Origin: Candidatus Mcinerneyibacteriota bacterium
GTDB lineage: Bacteria; AUK180; JAQVHJ01
Direction of reading: 5' to 3'
DNA length: 6,607 nt
Assembly (NCBI GenBank): GCA_030630935.1
Contig: DAOVMD010000175.1
Coordinates: forward strand, 1-6,607
A program made the translations under genes and the position numbers. Every line of letters starts with the position of its first letter. The stretch's first letter is position 1. The notes beneath the pieces were generated by a model. It was not told the origin of the DNA. It searched no databases and saw only the letters and a list, made by a program, of their open reading frames with translations. Shown piece by piece: positions 1-5,558 of the stretch.

Positions 1-3
1 AAG

Positions 4-113
4 CATGATAATATGTGATAAGAAAAAGAATATAAATACCTATTTGAATTTAATCTTTGGTTCAATAATTACTTTTTTCTATTATATTCTTTTTTATAAT
101 CACATTTATCATG
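4..113. repeat. imperfect inverted repeat, 31-bp arms
   Basis: Arms at 4-34 and 83-113 are reverse complements apart from one single-base indel on each side and a few mismatches; both begin or end with CATGATAA and GAATATA. The 48-base centre is AT-rich and non-coding. The structure could be a small non-autonomous element, a transcript-end structure of a gene lying to the left, or a chance AT-rich palindrome. No coding sequence is seen here. Confidence 0.5.
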
Positions 114-155
114 TAATCTCTGTTAAATAACCTTAATCTTTCTTTTGTTTTTTTT

Positions 156-235
156 CGGAGTTTACCCCGAATTCACTTCGGGGTGGTGAAAATTTTACAT
201 TCGGTTGATTACTAAGTAGCTTCAGCTCTAAACAA
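156..235 (+). repeat. dispersed ~80-bp repeat, copy 1
   Basis: This block matches 4805-4880 in the same orientation. Both share CGGAGTTTACCCC, then a hairpin, then GGGGTGGT, an A/T stretch with ACATTC, and the end GCTCTAAACAA. Both are preceded by a T-rich tract containing TTTCTTTTGTTT. In this copy the hairpin is an 8-bp stem, ACCCCGAA (164-171) with TTCGGGGT (177-184), around a 5-base loop. No run of T follows the stem, so it is not a typical terminator. Function is unknown. Confidence 0.7.
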
Positions 236-260
236 GTATATTGTAATCTATAATATAGCG

Positions 261-287
261 GTGTGTTCAGTGTGTTCAGTGTGTTCA
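261..287 (+). repeat. 3 x 9-bp tandem repeat
   Basis: Three perfect copies of GTGTGTTCA lie at 261-269, 270-278 and 279-287, with a partial fourth (GTG) after them. Read on the minus strand the unit is TGAACACAC, which resembles the ACACTTGAAC motif that recurs in the other intergenic regions of this window. It lies between the 80-bp repeat and rlpA. A role in regulation is not shown; slippage makes such arrays variable in length. Confidence 0.7.
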
Positions 288-374
288 GTGGTTAATTTTT
301 TATTTTTTTAACTTTTTCCGAAGAGGCAATTAAAATTTTAATAAATATCGTATTACTCGATAAACAACAGGTTT

Positions 375-395
375 CTGTGAATAAACATTTCACAG
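375..395 (+). promoter_or_regulatory. hairpin/palindrome upstream of rlpA
   Basis: CTGTGAA (375-381) and TTCACAG (389-395) form a perfect 7-bp inverted repeat around a 7-base centre, ending 15 bases before the rlpA Shine-Dalgarno sequence GGAGG (414-418). It could be an operator for a dimeric regulator or a leader hairpin. I see no convincing promoter around it, so its position relative to the transcript start is unknown. Confidence 0.35.
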
Positions 396-424
396 TACCT
401 TTAAAATCAAGAAGGAGGTAAAAT

Positions 425-1060
425 ATGAAGTCAGGATTTCTAAAAGGATTTTTAATCCTTGCGCTTATCTTAGGACTCTTTGTAACAGGATGTGTTGAGG
501 ATGAAAATAATGAGGAAGGATTAACTAAAGAATTCTATCAGCAAGGAACCGCATCATGGTATGGTGAAAATTTCCACGGTAAAAAAACTGCAAATGGTGA
601 GATTTATAATATGCATGCATTCACTGCTGCACATAAATACCTCGCATTTAATACAAAAGTTGTCGTAGTAAATATTTCCAATAAAAAAGAAGTCACTGTC
701 AGAATAAATGACCGGGGACCCTATGTCGGTGATAGGATTATTGACCTATCCTATGCCGCTGCAAAAAAGATTGATCTGGTTAATGCCGGAACCGCAACAG
801 TGAAATTATACATCTATAAACAAGCCGGGACATCAAGTACCGGGAAACACTATCTCCAGTTAGGATCATTTTCAAAAAAACAGAATGCTATTAAATTAAG
901 AAAAAGAGCCCTTAGACATACAAAAAGAGTCAGGATAGTTTCAGAAGGCGGTAAATTTAAGGTGCTGGTTGGACCATTCGATTCTGAAGCAAGTGCGAAA
1001 AAAGTTCTAAAAAGGATTAGGAAAAACTCTAATATCACAGGATTTGTTGTAGTTAGATAA
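425..1060 (+). CDS. rlpA: RlpA-family septal lipoprotein (DPBB + SPOR)
   Basis: This encodes a 211-residue envelope lipoprotein of the RlpA family. Characterised members are lytic transglycosylases that cleave peptidoglycan lacking stem peptides and are brought to the septum by a SPOR domain. Residues 1-22 form a lipoprotein signal peptide ending in a lipobox (VTGC, Cys23). A double-psi beta-barrel spans about 38-131, with GTASWYG (41-47), TANGE (55-59), RINDRGP (93-99) and RIIDLS (104-109). Glu59, His70 and Asp96 match in spacing the residues reported as important in Pseudomonas RlpA, so activity is plausible. A SPOR domain fills about 141-211. The ATG is preceded by a strong Shine-Dalgarno site, GAAGGAGG at 411-418. 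The gene stands alone, with repeats on both sides and no clear promoter. It is shorter than proteobacterial RlpA because the linker between domains is brief. Family assignment is secure; enzymatic activity is inferred. Confidence 0.93.
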   Translation: MKSGFLKGFLILALILGLFVTGCVEDENNEEGLTKEFYQQGTASWYGENFHGKKTANGEIYNMHAFTAAHKYLAFNTKVVVVNISNKKEVTVRINDRGPYVGDRIIDLSYAAAKKIDLVNAGTATVKLYIYKQAGTSSTGKHYLQLGSFSKKQNAIKLRKRALRHTKRVRIVSEGGKFKVLVGPFDSEASAKKVLKRIRKNSNITGFVVVR

Positions 1061-1122
1061 TAGCTTCGCTATCGAGAACAGAAAACAGACCCAGAACCAC
1101 GCACTTCGTTAGGGTATCTGGG
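1060..1122 (+). other. small hairpins downstream of rlpA
   Basis: Directly at the rlpA stop codon, ATAGC (1060-1064) pairs with GCTAT (1068-1072) around TTC. Further on, CCCAGA (1090-1095) pairs with TCTGGG (1117-1122), with an inner ACC/GGGT extension. Neither is followed by a proper T run, so termination here is only possible, not demonstrated. The GCTTCGC-type loop recurs at 1155-1160 and 4703-4710, suggesting remnants of a repeat family. Confidence 0.35.
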
Positions 1123-1165
1123 CGCGGAAACAGTCGTTTTATAGATAGCATACAGCTTCGCTAAC

Positions 1166-1284
1166 GTTTGAATTGTTGTATTGGAATGCATCGATGGTAA
1201 TCGATGGGGTGCAAGCACCCTGTATAATGCATTGATTCATAGAATTCATCAATGCACTCCAAACTCTACGATAACACTTCAACA
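1166..1284 (+). repeat. intergenic hairpin element A
   Basis: The core is an imperfect inverted repeat: 1181-1196 (TTGGAATGCATCGATG) and 1247-1262 (CATCAATGCACTCCAA) pair at 14 of 16 positions. The homology of the arms extends outward in a gapped way to about 1166 and 1284. Inside lie GGGTGC/GCACCC (1207-1220) and a second stem, TGCATTGAT (1228-1236) with ATCAATGCA (1248-1256), which uses the same right arm as the outer stem. A related copy, element B, lies at 5476-5536. The two copies share arms, while their central regions differ. This looks like a miniature dispersed repeat or structured element; it encodes no protein. Confidence 0.65.
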
Positions 1285-1285
1285 T

Positions 1286-1361
1286 TTGAACACATGCGAA
1301 GCAGGCATTGAACATCTGAACACTTGAACGCATGCGAAGCATGCATTGAACACTTGAACAC
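1286..1361 (+). repeat. two tandem 38-bp repeat units
   Basis: Units 1286-1323 and 1324-1361 are the same length and differ at only four positions. Each holds TTGAAC, a GCATGCGAAGCATGC-type mini-hairpin (perfect in the second unit: GCATGC, GAA, GCATGC), CATTGAAC and a final TGAACAC. The same pieces recur at 5442-5466 next to element B. The array ends about 27 bases before the promoter of the OmpA-family gene. Confidence 0.7.
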
Positions 1362-1387
1362 TTTAACCATTTTTTTGTAAAAAAAAC

Positions 1388-1416
1388 TTGACATCCAGTT
1401 TCTTTTAAGGTATAAT
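1388..1416 (+). promoter_or_regulatory. perfect-consensus sigma70 promoter
   Basis: TTGACA at 1388-1393 and TATAAT at 1411-1416 are both exact consensus hexamers with the ideal 17-base spacer. The A/T tract 1371-1386 just upstream could act as an UP element. Transcription should begin near 1423, giving a leader of about 28 bases to the ATG at 1451. This predicts strong constitutive expression of the OmpA-family gene. Confidence 0.88.
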
Positions 1417-1450
1417 AATATGATAATTTGTGAAGTATGGAGGTACTTTT

Positions 1451-2200
1451 ATGAAATTTAAAGGAAGCGTTATGTTGGTAGGAATCTTAATAATTATCCT
1501 TGGCCTGGGGTTAATTGTAAATGCAAAAACATTTAAGTCTGAGCTTGAAGAGATCCAATATGCCCAAAACCTATATAAAAAAGCTGAGCAGAGTTTCACA
1601 TCTGCTGAATCACAATATACAGATGGCAATATAGTTATGAATAAAGATGGAGCAACTGTAAAAGAAATTAATACTGCAACCAAATCCTTTTTAACGGCAG
1701 CAAATAGATTCGGGGAAGCAGAACAATATTATAATGAAGCAAATGTCATTTTAGCAAAATATGTCACTGAGGAACCAGCACCTATTCCGGAACCGATTGT
1801 TTATAATAACCCTGAGCCGGTTTATGTTGACCCTGAACCATATATTGAGCCGGAAGAGATAAAAACGTTTCTTGGTACTATTCAATTTGACCTTGATAAA
1901 GCAATCATTAAAGTTCTCTATAAAGGGAAACTTGATAATATGATTACAAAGATAATTGAATCTGATGGAGCCATTTATGTAGATGGACATACCTGTGATA
2001 TTGCAACGGATGAATACAACATGGCACTTTCCAGACAGAGAGCAAACCGCGTTGTGAATTACCTTGTTGCTCACGGAGTAAAACGTAGTAATATTGTCCC
2101 GAATTGGTATGGTGAAGAAAATCCGACAGTATCCAACGCAACAGAAGAAGGCAAGTCAAAAAACAGAAGAGTTGAAATATACTTAATTGTTTATAAATAA
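1451..2200 (+). CDS. OmpA-family peptidoglycan-binding protein
   Basis: This encodes a 249-residue secreted or inner-membrane-anchored protein with a C-terminal OmpA-like domain, which in this family binds peptidoglycan non-covalently. The ATG at 1451 is chosen over an in-frame GTG at 1430 because GGAGGT (1439-1444) lies 6 bases before it and the promoter would start transcription at about 1423. Residues 1-25 are a signal peptide or anchor (cleavage plausible after VNA). Residues 26-105 are mostly helical and charged. Residues 108-135 are a Pro/Glu/Tyr-rich spacer. The OmpA-like domain is about 140-249, with FDLDK, GHTCD (179-183), LSRQRA (193-198) and NRRVEI (238-243). Arg197 is the expected diaminopimelate-contacting Arg; the Asp usually following GHT is Cys182, and the glycine of the loop is Ala. 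There is no beta-barrel, so this is not a classical OmpA porin. It is a single-gene unit ending at the terminator at 2231-2259. Confidence 0.9.
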   Translation: MKFKGSVMLVGILIIILGLGLIVNAKTFKSELEEIQYAQNLYKKAEQSFTSAESQYTDGNIVMNKDGATVKEINTATKSFLTAANRFGEAEQYYNEANVILAKYVTEEPAPIPEPIVYNNPEPVYVDPEPYIEPEEIKTFLGTIQFDLDKAIIKVLYKGKLDNMITKIIESDGAIYVDGHTCDIATDEYNMALSRQRANRVVNYLVAHGVKRSNIVPNWYGEENPTVSNATEEGKSKNRRVEIYLIVYK

Positions 2201-2230
2201 TTTTCATTTTTATATCACTTATAAAATTTA

Positions 2231-2259
2231 AACGGGAGATTCGTCTCCCGTTTTTTTTT
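2231..2259 (+). terminator. intrinsic terminator, UUCG loop
   Basis: AACGGGAGA (2231-2239) pairs perfectly with TCTCCCGTT (2244-2252) around a TTCG tetraloop, followed by an uninterrupted run of nine T (2251-2259). It lies 30 bases after the OmpA-family stop codon. On the minus strand the same stem is followed by a weaker T/A tract, so it may also serve the convergent propeller gene, which stops at 2344. Confidence 0.93.
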
Positions 2260-2343
2260 GCTTTGATTCAGAAAGTTTAAGGTCTTCTGTTTGATTTTTT
2301 ATTTTATTGTTTTCATAAGAGCTATAAATGGTTTCATATTCAA

Positions 2344-4350
2344 TTATTTAATTATTACAAACTTACCAATTCTTTTCTCACCTTTATCATTTGAAATTAC
2401 ATAAAGATAAACACCTGATGCAACACTCTTACCAGCTTCAGTTTTAAGATTCCAGGGATAATTAATATTATCAGGTTTTAGTTCAATTAAAAGTTCACCT
2501 GAAATAGTATATATCTTGATATAACTATTTACTGTCAGCTTTGCAAATATAATTGAATCTTCTCCCGTTTCAGGTTTCCAGGGATTTGGATAAACAAAAA
2601 CATCTTTCAGATTCTCAGCAAAAGTTATAAAATCTGCATCATTAATATCACAATTTAAATTAGTATAAGTCCTTTTTACAGGTGTAAATATACTATTCGT
2701 CTTTGTGGGTATAATAATGTATGTTGCACCAGCATTTAAATTATTAAATGAGTAATTGCCATTTGAATCTACAATTGTATTTGCTTTGGAATCTCCCCTT
2801 AGTTTAACTGTAACATTTGGTAATGTATTAACTCCATCAGTAATCGTTCCACTAATTGACCATTGGTTAAAAGTTCCTGTAAAATTTGCGTCATTTACAT
2901 CACCACTTAAATTAGTATAAGTCATATTCATTGGCATAAATTTCCAATAGAGATTTGTGGGTGTGATAACATAGTTCAAGCCAGCAGTTAAATCATTAAA
3001 TGAGTAATTTCCATTTGAATCTGTTATGATACTTGCAGTAAAATCTCCTGTTAAATTAACTGTAATATTTGAAATTGGATTAGCTCCATCAGTAATAGTT
3101 CCATTTAAATTATATAACGCTTTATATTTTCTTGTCCAAACATTACCATATTGCCCTAAATCATTTCTCTTTTCATATCCGGTAACATATACATTTCCAG
3201 CAGTATCTACTGCAATGCCATATCCTCTATCATCATCATTATTAGGTGAATTATATGTTATTGTCCAGATCTCATTACCATTATTATCATATTTCCTGAC
3301 CCAGATATTATAACCCTGTCCTAAATCACTTCTACTTTCAGCGCCGACGACATATACATTTCCAGCAGGATCTACTGTGATATCATAACCATAATCTTCT
3401 CTATTATTAGGTGAATTATATGTAGAAGTCCAGACCTCATAACCGCTACTATTATATTTCCTGGTCCAGATATTATGATCCTGTCCTAAATCACTTCGAT
3501 CTTCATATCCGGTAACATATACATTTCCGAAAGTATCTACTGCGATACCAAAACCTTCATCATAACTATTATTAGACGAATTATATGTCGAAGTCCAAAC
3601 TTCATAACCGTTACTATCATATTTCCTGATCCAAATATTCCTAAGTTCCCCTATATCGCTTCTATATTCAGAGCCAGTAACATATACATTTCCGGCAGTA
3701 TCTACTGCGATACTAATACCAAAATCTGCACTATTATTAGGTGAATTATATGTAGAAGTCCAAACCTCATAACCGTTACTATCATATTTCCTGGTCCAGA
3801 TATTGTTCCCTTCTCCTAAATCATCTCTATATTCATATCCGATAACATATACATTCCCGGTACTATCTACTGTGATATCTGAACCAACATCAATATTATT
3901 ATTAGGCGAGTTATATGTAGAAGTCCAGATCTCATAACCATTACTATCATATTTCCTGGTCCAAATATGAGAACCATGTCCTAAATCGGTTCTATTTTCA
4001 CCACCTGTAACATATACATTTCCAAGAGTATCTACTGCGATACCAATACCCAAATCTCTACTATTATTAGGTGAATTATATGTAGAAGTCCAGACAACAT
4101 AACCATTACTGTCATATTTCCTGGTCCAGATATTATGATCCTGACCTAAATCACTTCGATCTTCATATCCGGTAACATATACATTCCCGACATGATCTAC
4201 TGCGATACTAATACCTTCATCATAACTATTATTAGGCGAATTATATGTAGAAGTCCAATCAACTACTACATCATCTCCAAAAACTGAAGTAAATAGAAAA
4301 AACAAACAAACAATGAAAACAAATAGATACCTAACGTAATTTCTTCTCAT
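2344..4350 (-). CDS. secreted SBBP-repeat beta-propeller protein with FlgD-Ig-like C-terminus
   Basis: This encodes a 668-residue exported protein of unknown ligand. Residues 1-25 are a signal peptide. Seven tandem 55-residue units start at Tyr36 and carry YNSPNN, GNVYVTG, DLG, IWTRKYDSNG and WTST. They match the SBBP (seven-bladed beta-propeller) repeat, and the seventh stops after RKY at 409. Two Cna_B/carboxypeptidase-regulatory-like beta-sandwich domains follow at about 414-495 and 498-577, repeated with an 84-residue period (GTITDG, DSNGNYSFN, TYTNL). The C-terminus, 583-668, has VYPNPWKP, KIYTISGEL, an ASGVYLYVI strand and a basic GKFVIIK end, as in FlgD-Ig/type IX-like sorting domains. 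The ATG has AGGAG (4358-4362) 7 bases upstream. The gene is monocistronic and convergent with the OmpA-family gene. A surface or extracellular location is inferred; whether the tail is a true type IX signal depends on the host having that system. Confidence 0.92.
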   Translation of the reverse strand: MRRNYVRYLFVFIVCLFFLFTSVFGDDVVVDWTSTYNSPNNSYDEGISIAVDHVGNVYVTGYEDRSDLGQDHNIWTRKYDSNGYVVWTSTYNSPNNSRDLGIGIAVDTLGNVYVTGGENRTDLGHGSHIWTRKYDSNGYEIWTSTYNSPNNNIDVGSDITVDSTGNVYVIGYEYRDDLGEGNNIWTRKYDSNGYEVWTSTYNSPNNSADFGISIAVDTAGNVYVTGSEYRSDIGELRNIWIRKYDSNGYEVWTSTYNSSNNSYDEGFGIAVDTFGNVYVTGYEDRSDLGQDHNIWTRKYNSSGYEVWTSTYNSPNNREDYGYDITVDPAGNVYVVGAESRSDLGQGYNIWVRKYDNNGNEIWTITYNSPNNDDDRGYGIAVDTAGNVYVTGYEKRNDLGQYGNVWTRKYKALYNLNGTITDGANPISNITVNLTGDFTASIITDSNGNYSFNDLTAGLNYVITPTNLYWKFMPMNMTYTNLSGDVNDANFTGTFNQWSISGTITDGVNTLPNVTVKLRGDSKANTIVDSNGNYSFNNLNAGATYIIIPTKTNSIFTPVKRTYTNLNCDINDADFITFAENLKDVFVYPNPWKPETGEDSIIFAKLTVNSYIKIYTISGELLIELKPDNINYPWNLKTEAGKSVASGVYLYVISNDKGEKRIGKFVIIK
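3124..4245 (-). repeat. seven in-frame 165-bp coding repeats
   Basis: Units begin every 165 bases from 4245 downward; the seventh is truncated (3124-3255). Units 1 and 5 are far more alike at the DNA level than expected: 4121-4190 and 3461-3530 differ at only two of 70 positions. This suggests recent duplication or gene conversion inside the propeller. Within units, the glycine/asparagine turns and the GNVYVTG strand are the most constant parts, and the segment after the YNSPNN motif is the most variable. Confidence 0.9.
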
Positions 4351-4494
4351 AATAAAACTCCTTTATTAAAACACAAATGTAATGGGGAACCTGATTTTCT
4401 GTCACTTAATAATGTAAAAACAGATTATCCCAAAAGTAACATTACAACAAATAAAAATACTTTCCTAATATCTTTCTCTAAAATATTATGTTAT

Positions 4495-4523
4495 ATTATA
4501 ACCGTTTCTTTTTTAAAAATCAA
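4495..4523 (-). promoter_or_regulatory. sigma70 promoter of the propeller gene
   Basis: On the minus strand, TTGATT (4523-4518) and an exact TATAAT (4500-4495) are separated by 17 bases. The expected transcript start is near 4488, giving a leader of about 138 bases before the ATG at 4350. The leader is AT-rich and I see no strong riboswitch-like structure in it. Confidence 0.7.
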
Positions 4524-4804
4524 GTGATTTTTTGACACTTGAACTATTTAACTATCGTCACTCCCGGACATTTGATCATATACAACACATGATTTTAGAT
4601 CTCGCTTCACTCGATGCGCCACCTACATTGTTTGGCAAACAATTCTTTTGTCACTGAATGAATACATATTTTTTTTCTTAGTTCTCTTTAGTTCTCCCGA
4701 TACGCTTCGCTATACGGGATTTCCTCTCTACGATCGTCGACCTGCTAAAGAAACATTTTTTTCTCTTTCTTTTGTTTCTTTTTTTATTTGTTTTTCTCTG
4801 CGTC
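4524..4804. other. non-coding stretch with palindrome and hairpin
   Basis: No credible gene is present; a 70-codon open frame on the plus strand from 4648 is of low complexity and runs into the dispersed repeat. Two structures stand out. A 17-bp palindrome, ATTGTTTG-G-CAAACAAT, lies at 4627-4643, about 100 bases upstream of the propeller promoter, and looks like an operator half-site pair. An imperfect hairpin at 4695-4719 has TCCCG/CGGGA ends around a GCTTCGC centre. The ACACTTGAAC motif shared with the other repeat regions is at 4535-4544. Confidence 0.5.
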
Positions 4805-4880
4805 CGGAGTTTACCCCATTTTTTCGGGGTGGTAAAAATTACATTCAACCGAATCCTTAAGTATCAGTCGCTCTAAACAA
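4805..4880 (+). repeat. dispersed ~80-bp repeat, copy 2
   Basis: This is the second copy of the block at 156-235, in the same orientation. CGGAGTTTACCCC (4805-4817) and GCTCTAAACAA (4870-4880) are identical at the two ends, and GGGGTGGT is kept. The hairpin here is reduced to ACCCC (4813-4817) with GGGGT (4826-4830) around an 8-base T-rich loop. The stem bases closest to the loop have changed while the outer five pairs remain. It lies just downstream of the HIT gene, which is on the opposite strand. Confidence 0.7.
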
Positions 4881-4927
4881 ATATTAACAAAATAATTAAG
4901 TCCCTTACAAGTCTCTTCCAGTCCCTG

Positions 4928-5347
4928 TTAAATTTTTTGTTTTTTTATTTGCGAAGCAATGGTATTTAATTCTTTTCTTAAGGGATACATTGTGAAATTT
5001 GCTTTTATACCAAAACCATCATTGTGATATCTTGGGATTAAATGAATGTGGGCATGAAATACTTTCTGCATTGCAATTTGTTCTTCGGCAAGAAATAGAT
5101 TCAGGCCCTCACAATTTAAATCAGATTCTCTGATTGCTTTTGATAATTTCAATGTGATTTCAAAAAGATGACTTGCTGTCGTTTCATCCAAGTCTGTAAA
5201 AATTCGAAAATGTTTTTTAGGAATTACCAGAAGATGCCCCTTAGTAACCGGATTTATATCAAGGAATGCAAGAACAATCTCATCTTCATACACAATACTC
5301 GCGGGAGATTTCTTTTCAATAATATCACAAAAAATACAAGTACTCAT
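4928..5347 (-). CDS. HIT-family nucleotide hydrolase/transferase
   Basis: This encodes a 139-residue cytosolic protein of the histidine-triad superfamily, typical in length for bacterial HIT proteins. Members hydrolyse nucleoside phosphoramidates, acyl-adenylates or dinucleoside polyphosphates at the alpha-phosphate; the substrate of this one cannot be read from sequence. The triad HAHIHLIPR is at 98-106, with His100 expected to be the nucleophile and His98/His102 flanking it. CIFC at 4-7 with His46 and His98 would fit the zinc site found in many bacterial members. DINPVTKGHLLVIPKKH (30-46) is the usual N-terminal nucleotide-pocket segment. GLNLFLAEEQ (81-90) replaces the more common form with Gly before the triad. 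The ATG is preceded by AGGAAT, a moderate Shine-Dalgarno site at 5352-5357. No clear promoter or terminator is seen. It is separated from its neighbours by repeats on both sides. Confidence 0.93.
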   Translation of the reverse strand: MSTCIFCDIIEKKSPASIVYEDEIVLAFLDINPVTKGHLLVIPKKHFRIFTDLDETTASHLFEITLKLSKAIRESDLNCEGLNLFLAEEQIAMQKVFHAHIHLIPRYHNDGFGIKANFTMYPLRKELNTIASQIKKQKI

Positions 5348-5417
5348 TTTTATTCCTATAATTTTTATTGAATTAGTTCATTCTGTTCTCTATTATCTGT
5401 TATCTAAATCTTAAATA

Positions 5418-5433
5418 TATCGCGTTAGCGATA
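5418..5433. other. 6-bp hairpin upstream of the HIT gene
   Basis: TATCGC (5418-5423) and GCGATA (5428-5433) form a perfect stem around GTTA, about 70 bases before the HIT start codon. It sits at the edge of the element B repeat cluster and resembles the mini-hairpins after rlpA. It could be an operator or a repeat remnant. Confidence 0.4.
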
Positions 5434-5558
5434 CTACAATAACACTTGAACGCATGCAAAGCATACTTTTCTGTATCGGAATGCATCGATGCAAGGTTTT
5501 CTGCATTGATTCACCGAGTTCATCAATGCACTCCAAAAATCTACAATAACACTTGAAC
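5434..5558 (+). repeat. intergenic hairpin element B with flanking direct repeats
   Basis: The core has arms at 5476-5491 and 5521-5536 that match element A (1181-1196, 1247-1262) almost base for base, plus the same inner stem TGCATTGAT/ATCAATGCA (5502-5510, 5522-5530) with an 11-base loop. The centre is shorter than in A and lacks its GGGTGC hairpin. A perfect 18-bp direct repeat, CTACAATAACACTTGAAC, flanks the element at 5434-5451 and 5541-5558. The second copy lies inside the end of the neighbouring gene. Whether this is a target duplication or a repeat module is open. Confidence 0.65.

Noticed and set aside
164-184. ACCCCGAA/TTCGGGGT hairpin as an intrinsic terminator
   Set aside because: No T run after the stem on the plus strand, and the minus-strand T/A tract is not preceded by a gene.
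249-254. TATAAT as a -10 box for rlpA
   Set aside because: No acceptable -35 hexamer 16-18 bases upstream and it would give a leader of about 165 bases; AT-rich chance match is likely.
1139-1342. 67-codon minus-strand open frame
   Set aside because: It consists of the repeat element and tandem units translated; no ribosome binding site and no protein-like composition.
1286-1361. Tandem 38-bp units as a CRISPR array
   Set aside because: Only two directly adjoining units without unique spacers, and no cas genes in the window.
1430-1450. GTG start extending the OmpA-family protein by seven residues
   Set aside because: It lies only about 7 bases after the predicted transcript start and itself contains the Shine-Dalgarno site serving the ATG at 1451.
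1751-2207. Minus-strand open frames inside the OmpA-family gene
   Set aside because: Antisense shadows of a well-supported gene; no family signal and no ribosome binding site.
4532-4537. TTGACA on the plus strand as a -35 box
   Set aside because: No -10-like hexamer at the proper distance and no gene downstream on that strand.
4648-4860. 70-codon plus-strand open frame
   Set aside because: Low-complexity Phe/Ser-rich product from a T-rich tract, no Shine-Dalgarno site, and its end is the dispersed repeat. Copy 1 of the repeat can be read in the same frame (EFTP...RGG), but this follows from the shared hairpin sequence rather than from evidence of coding.
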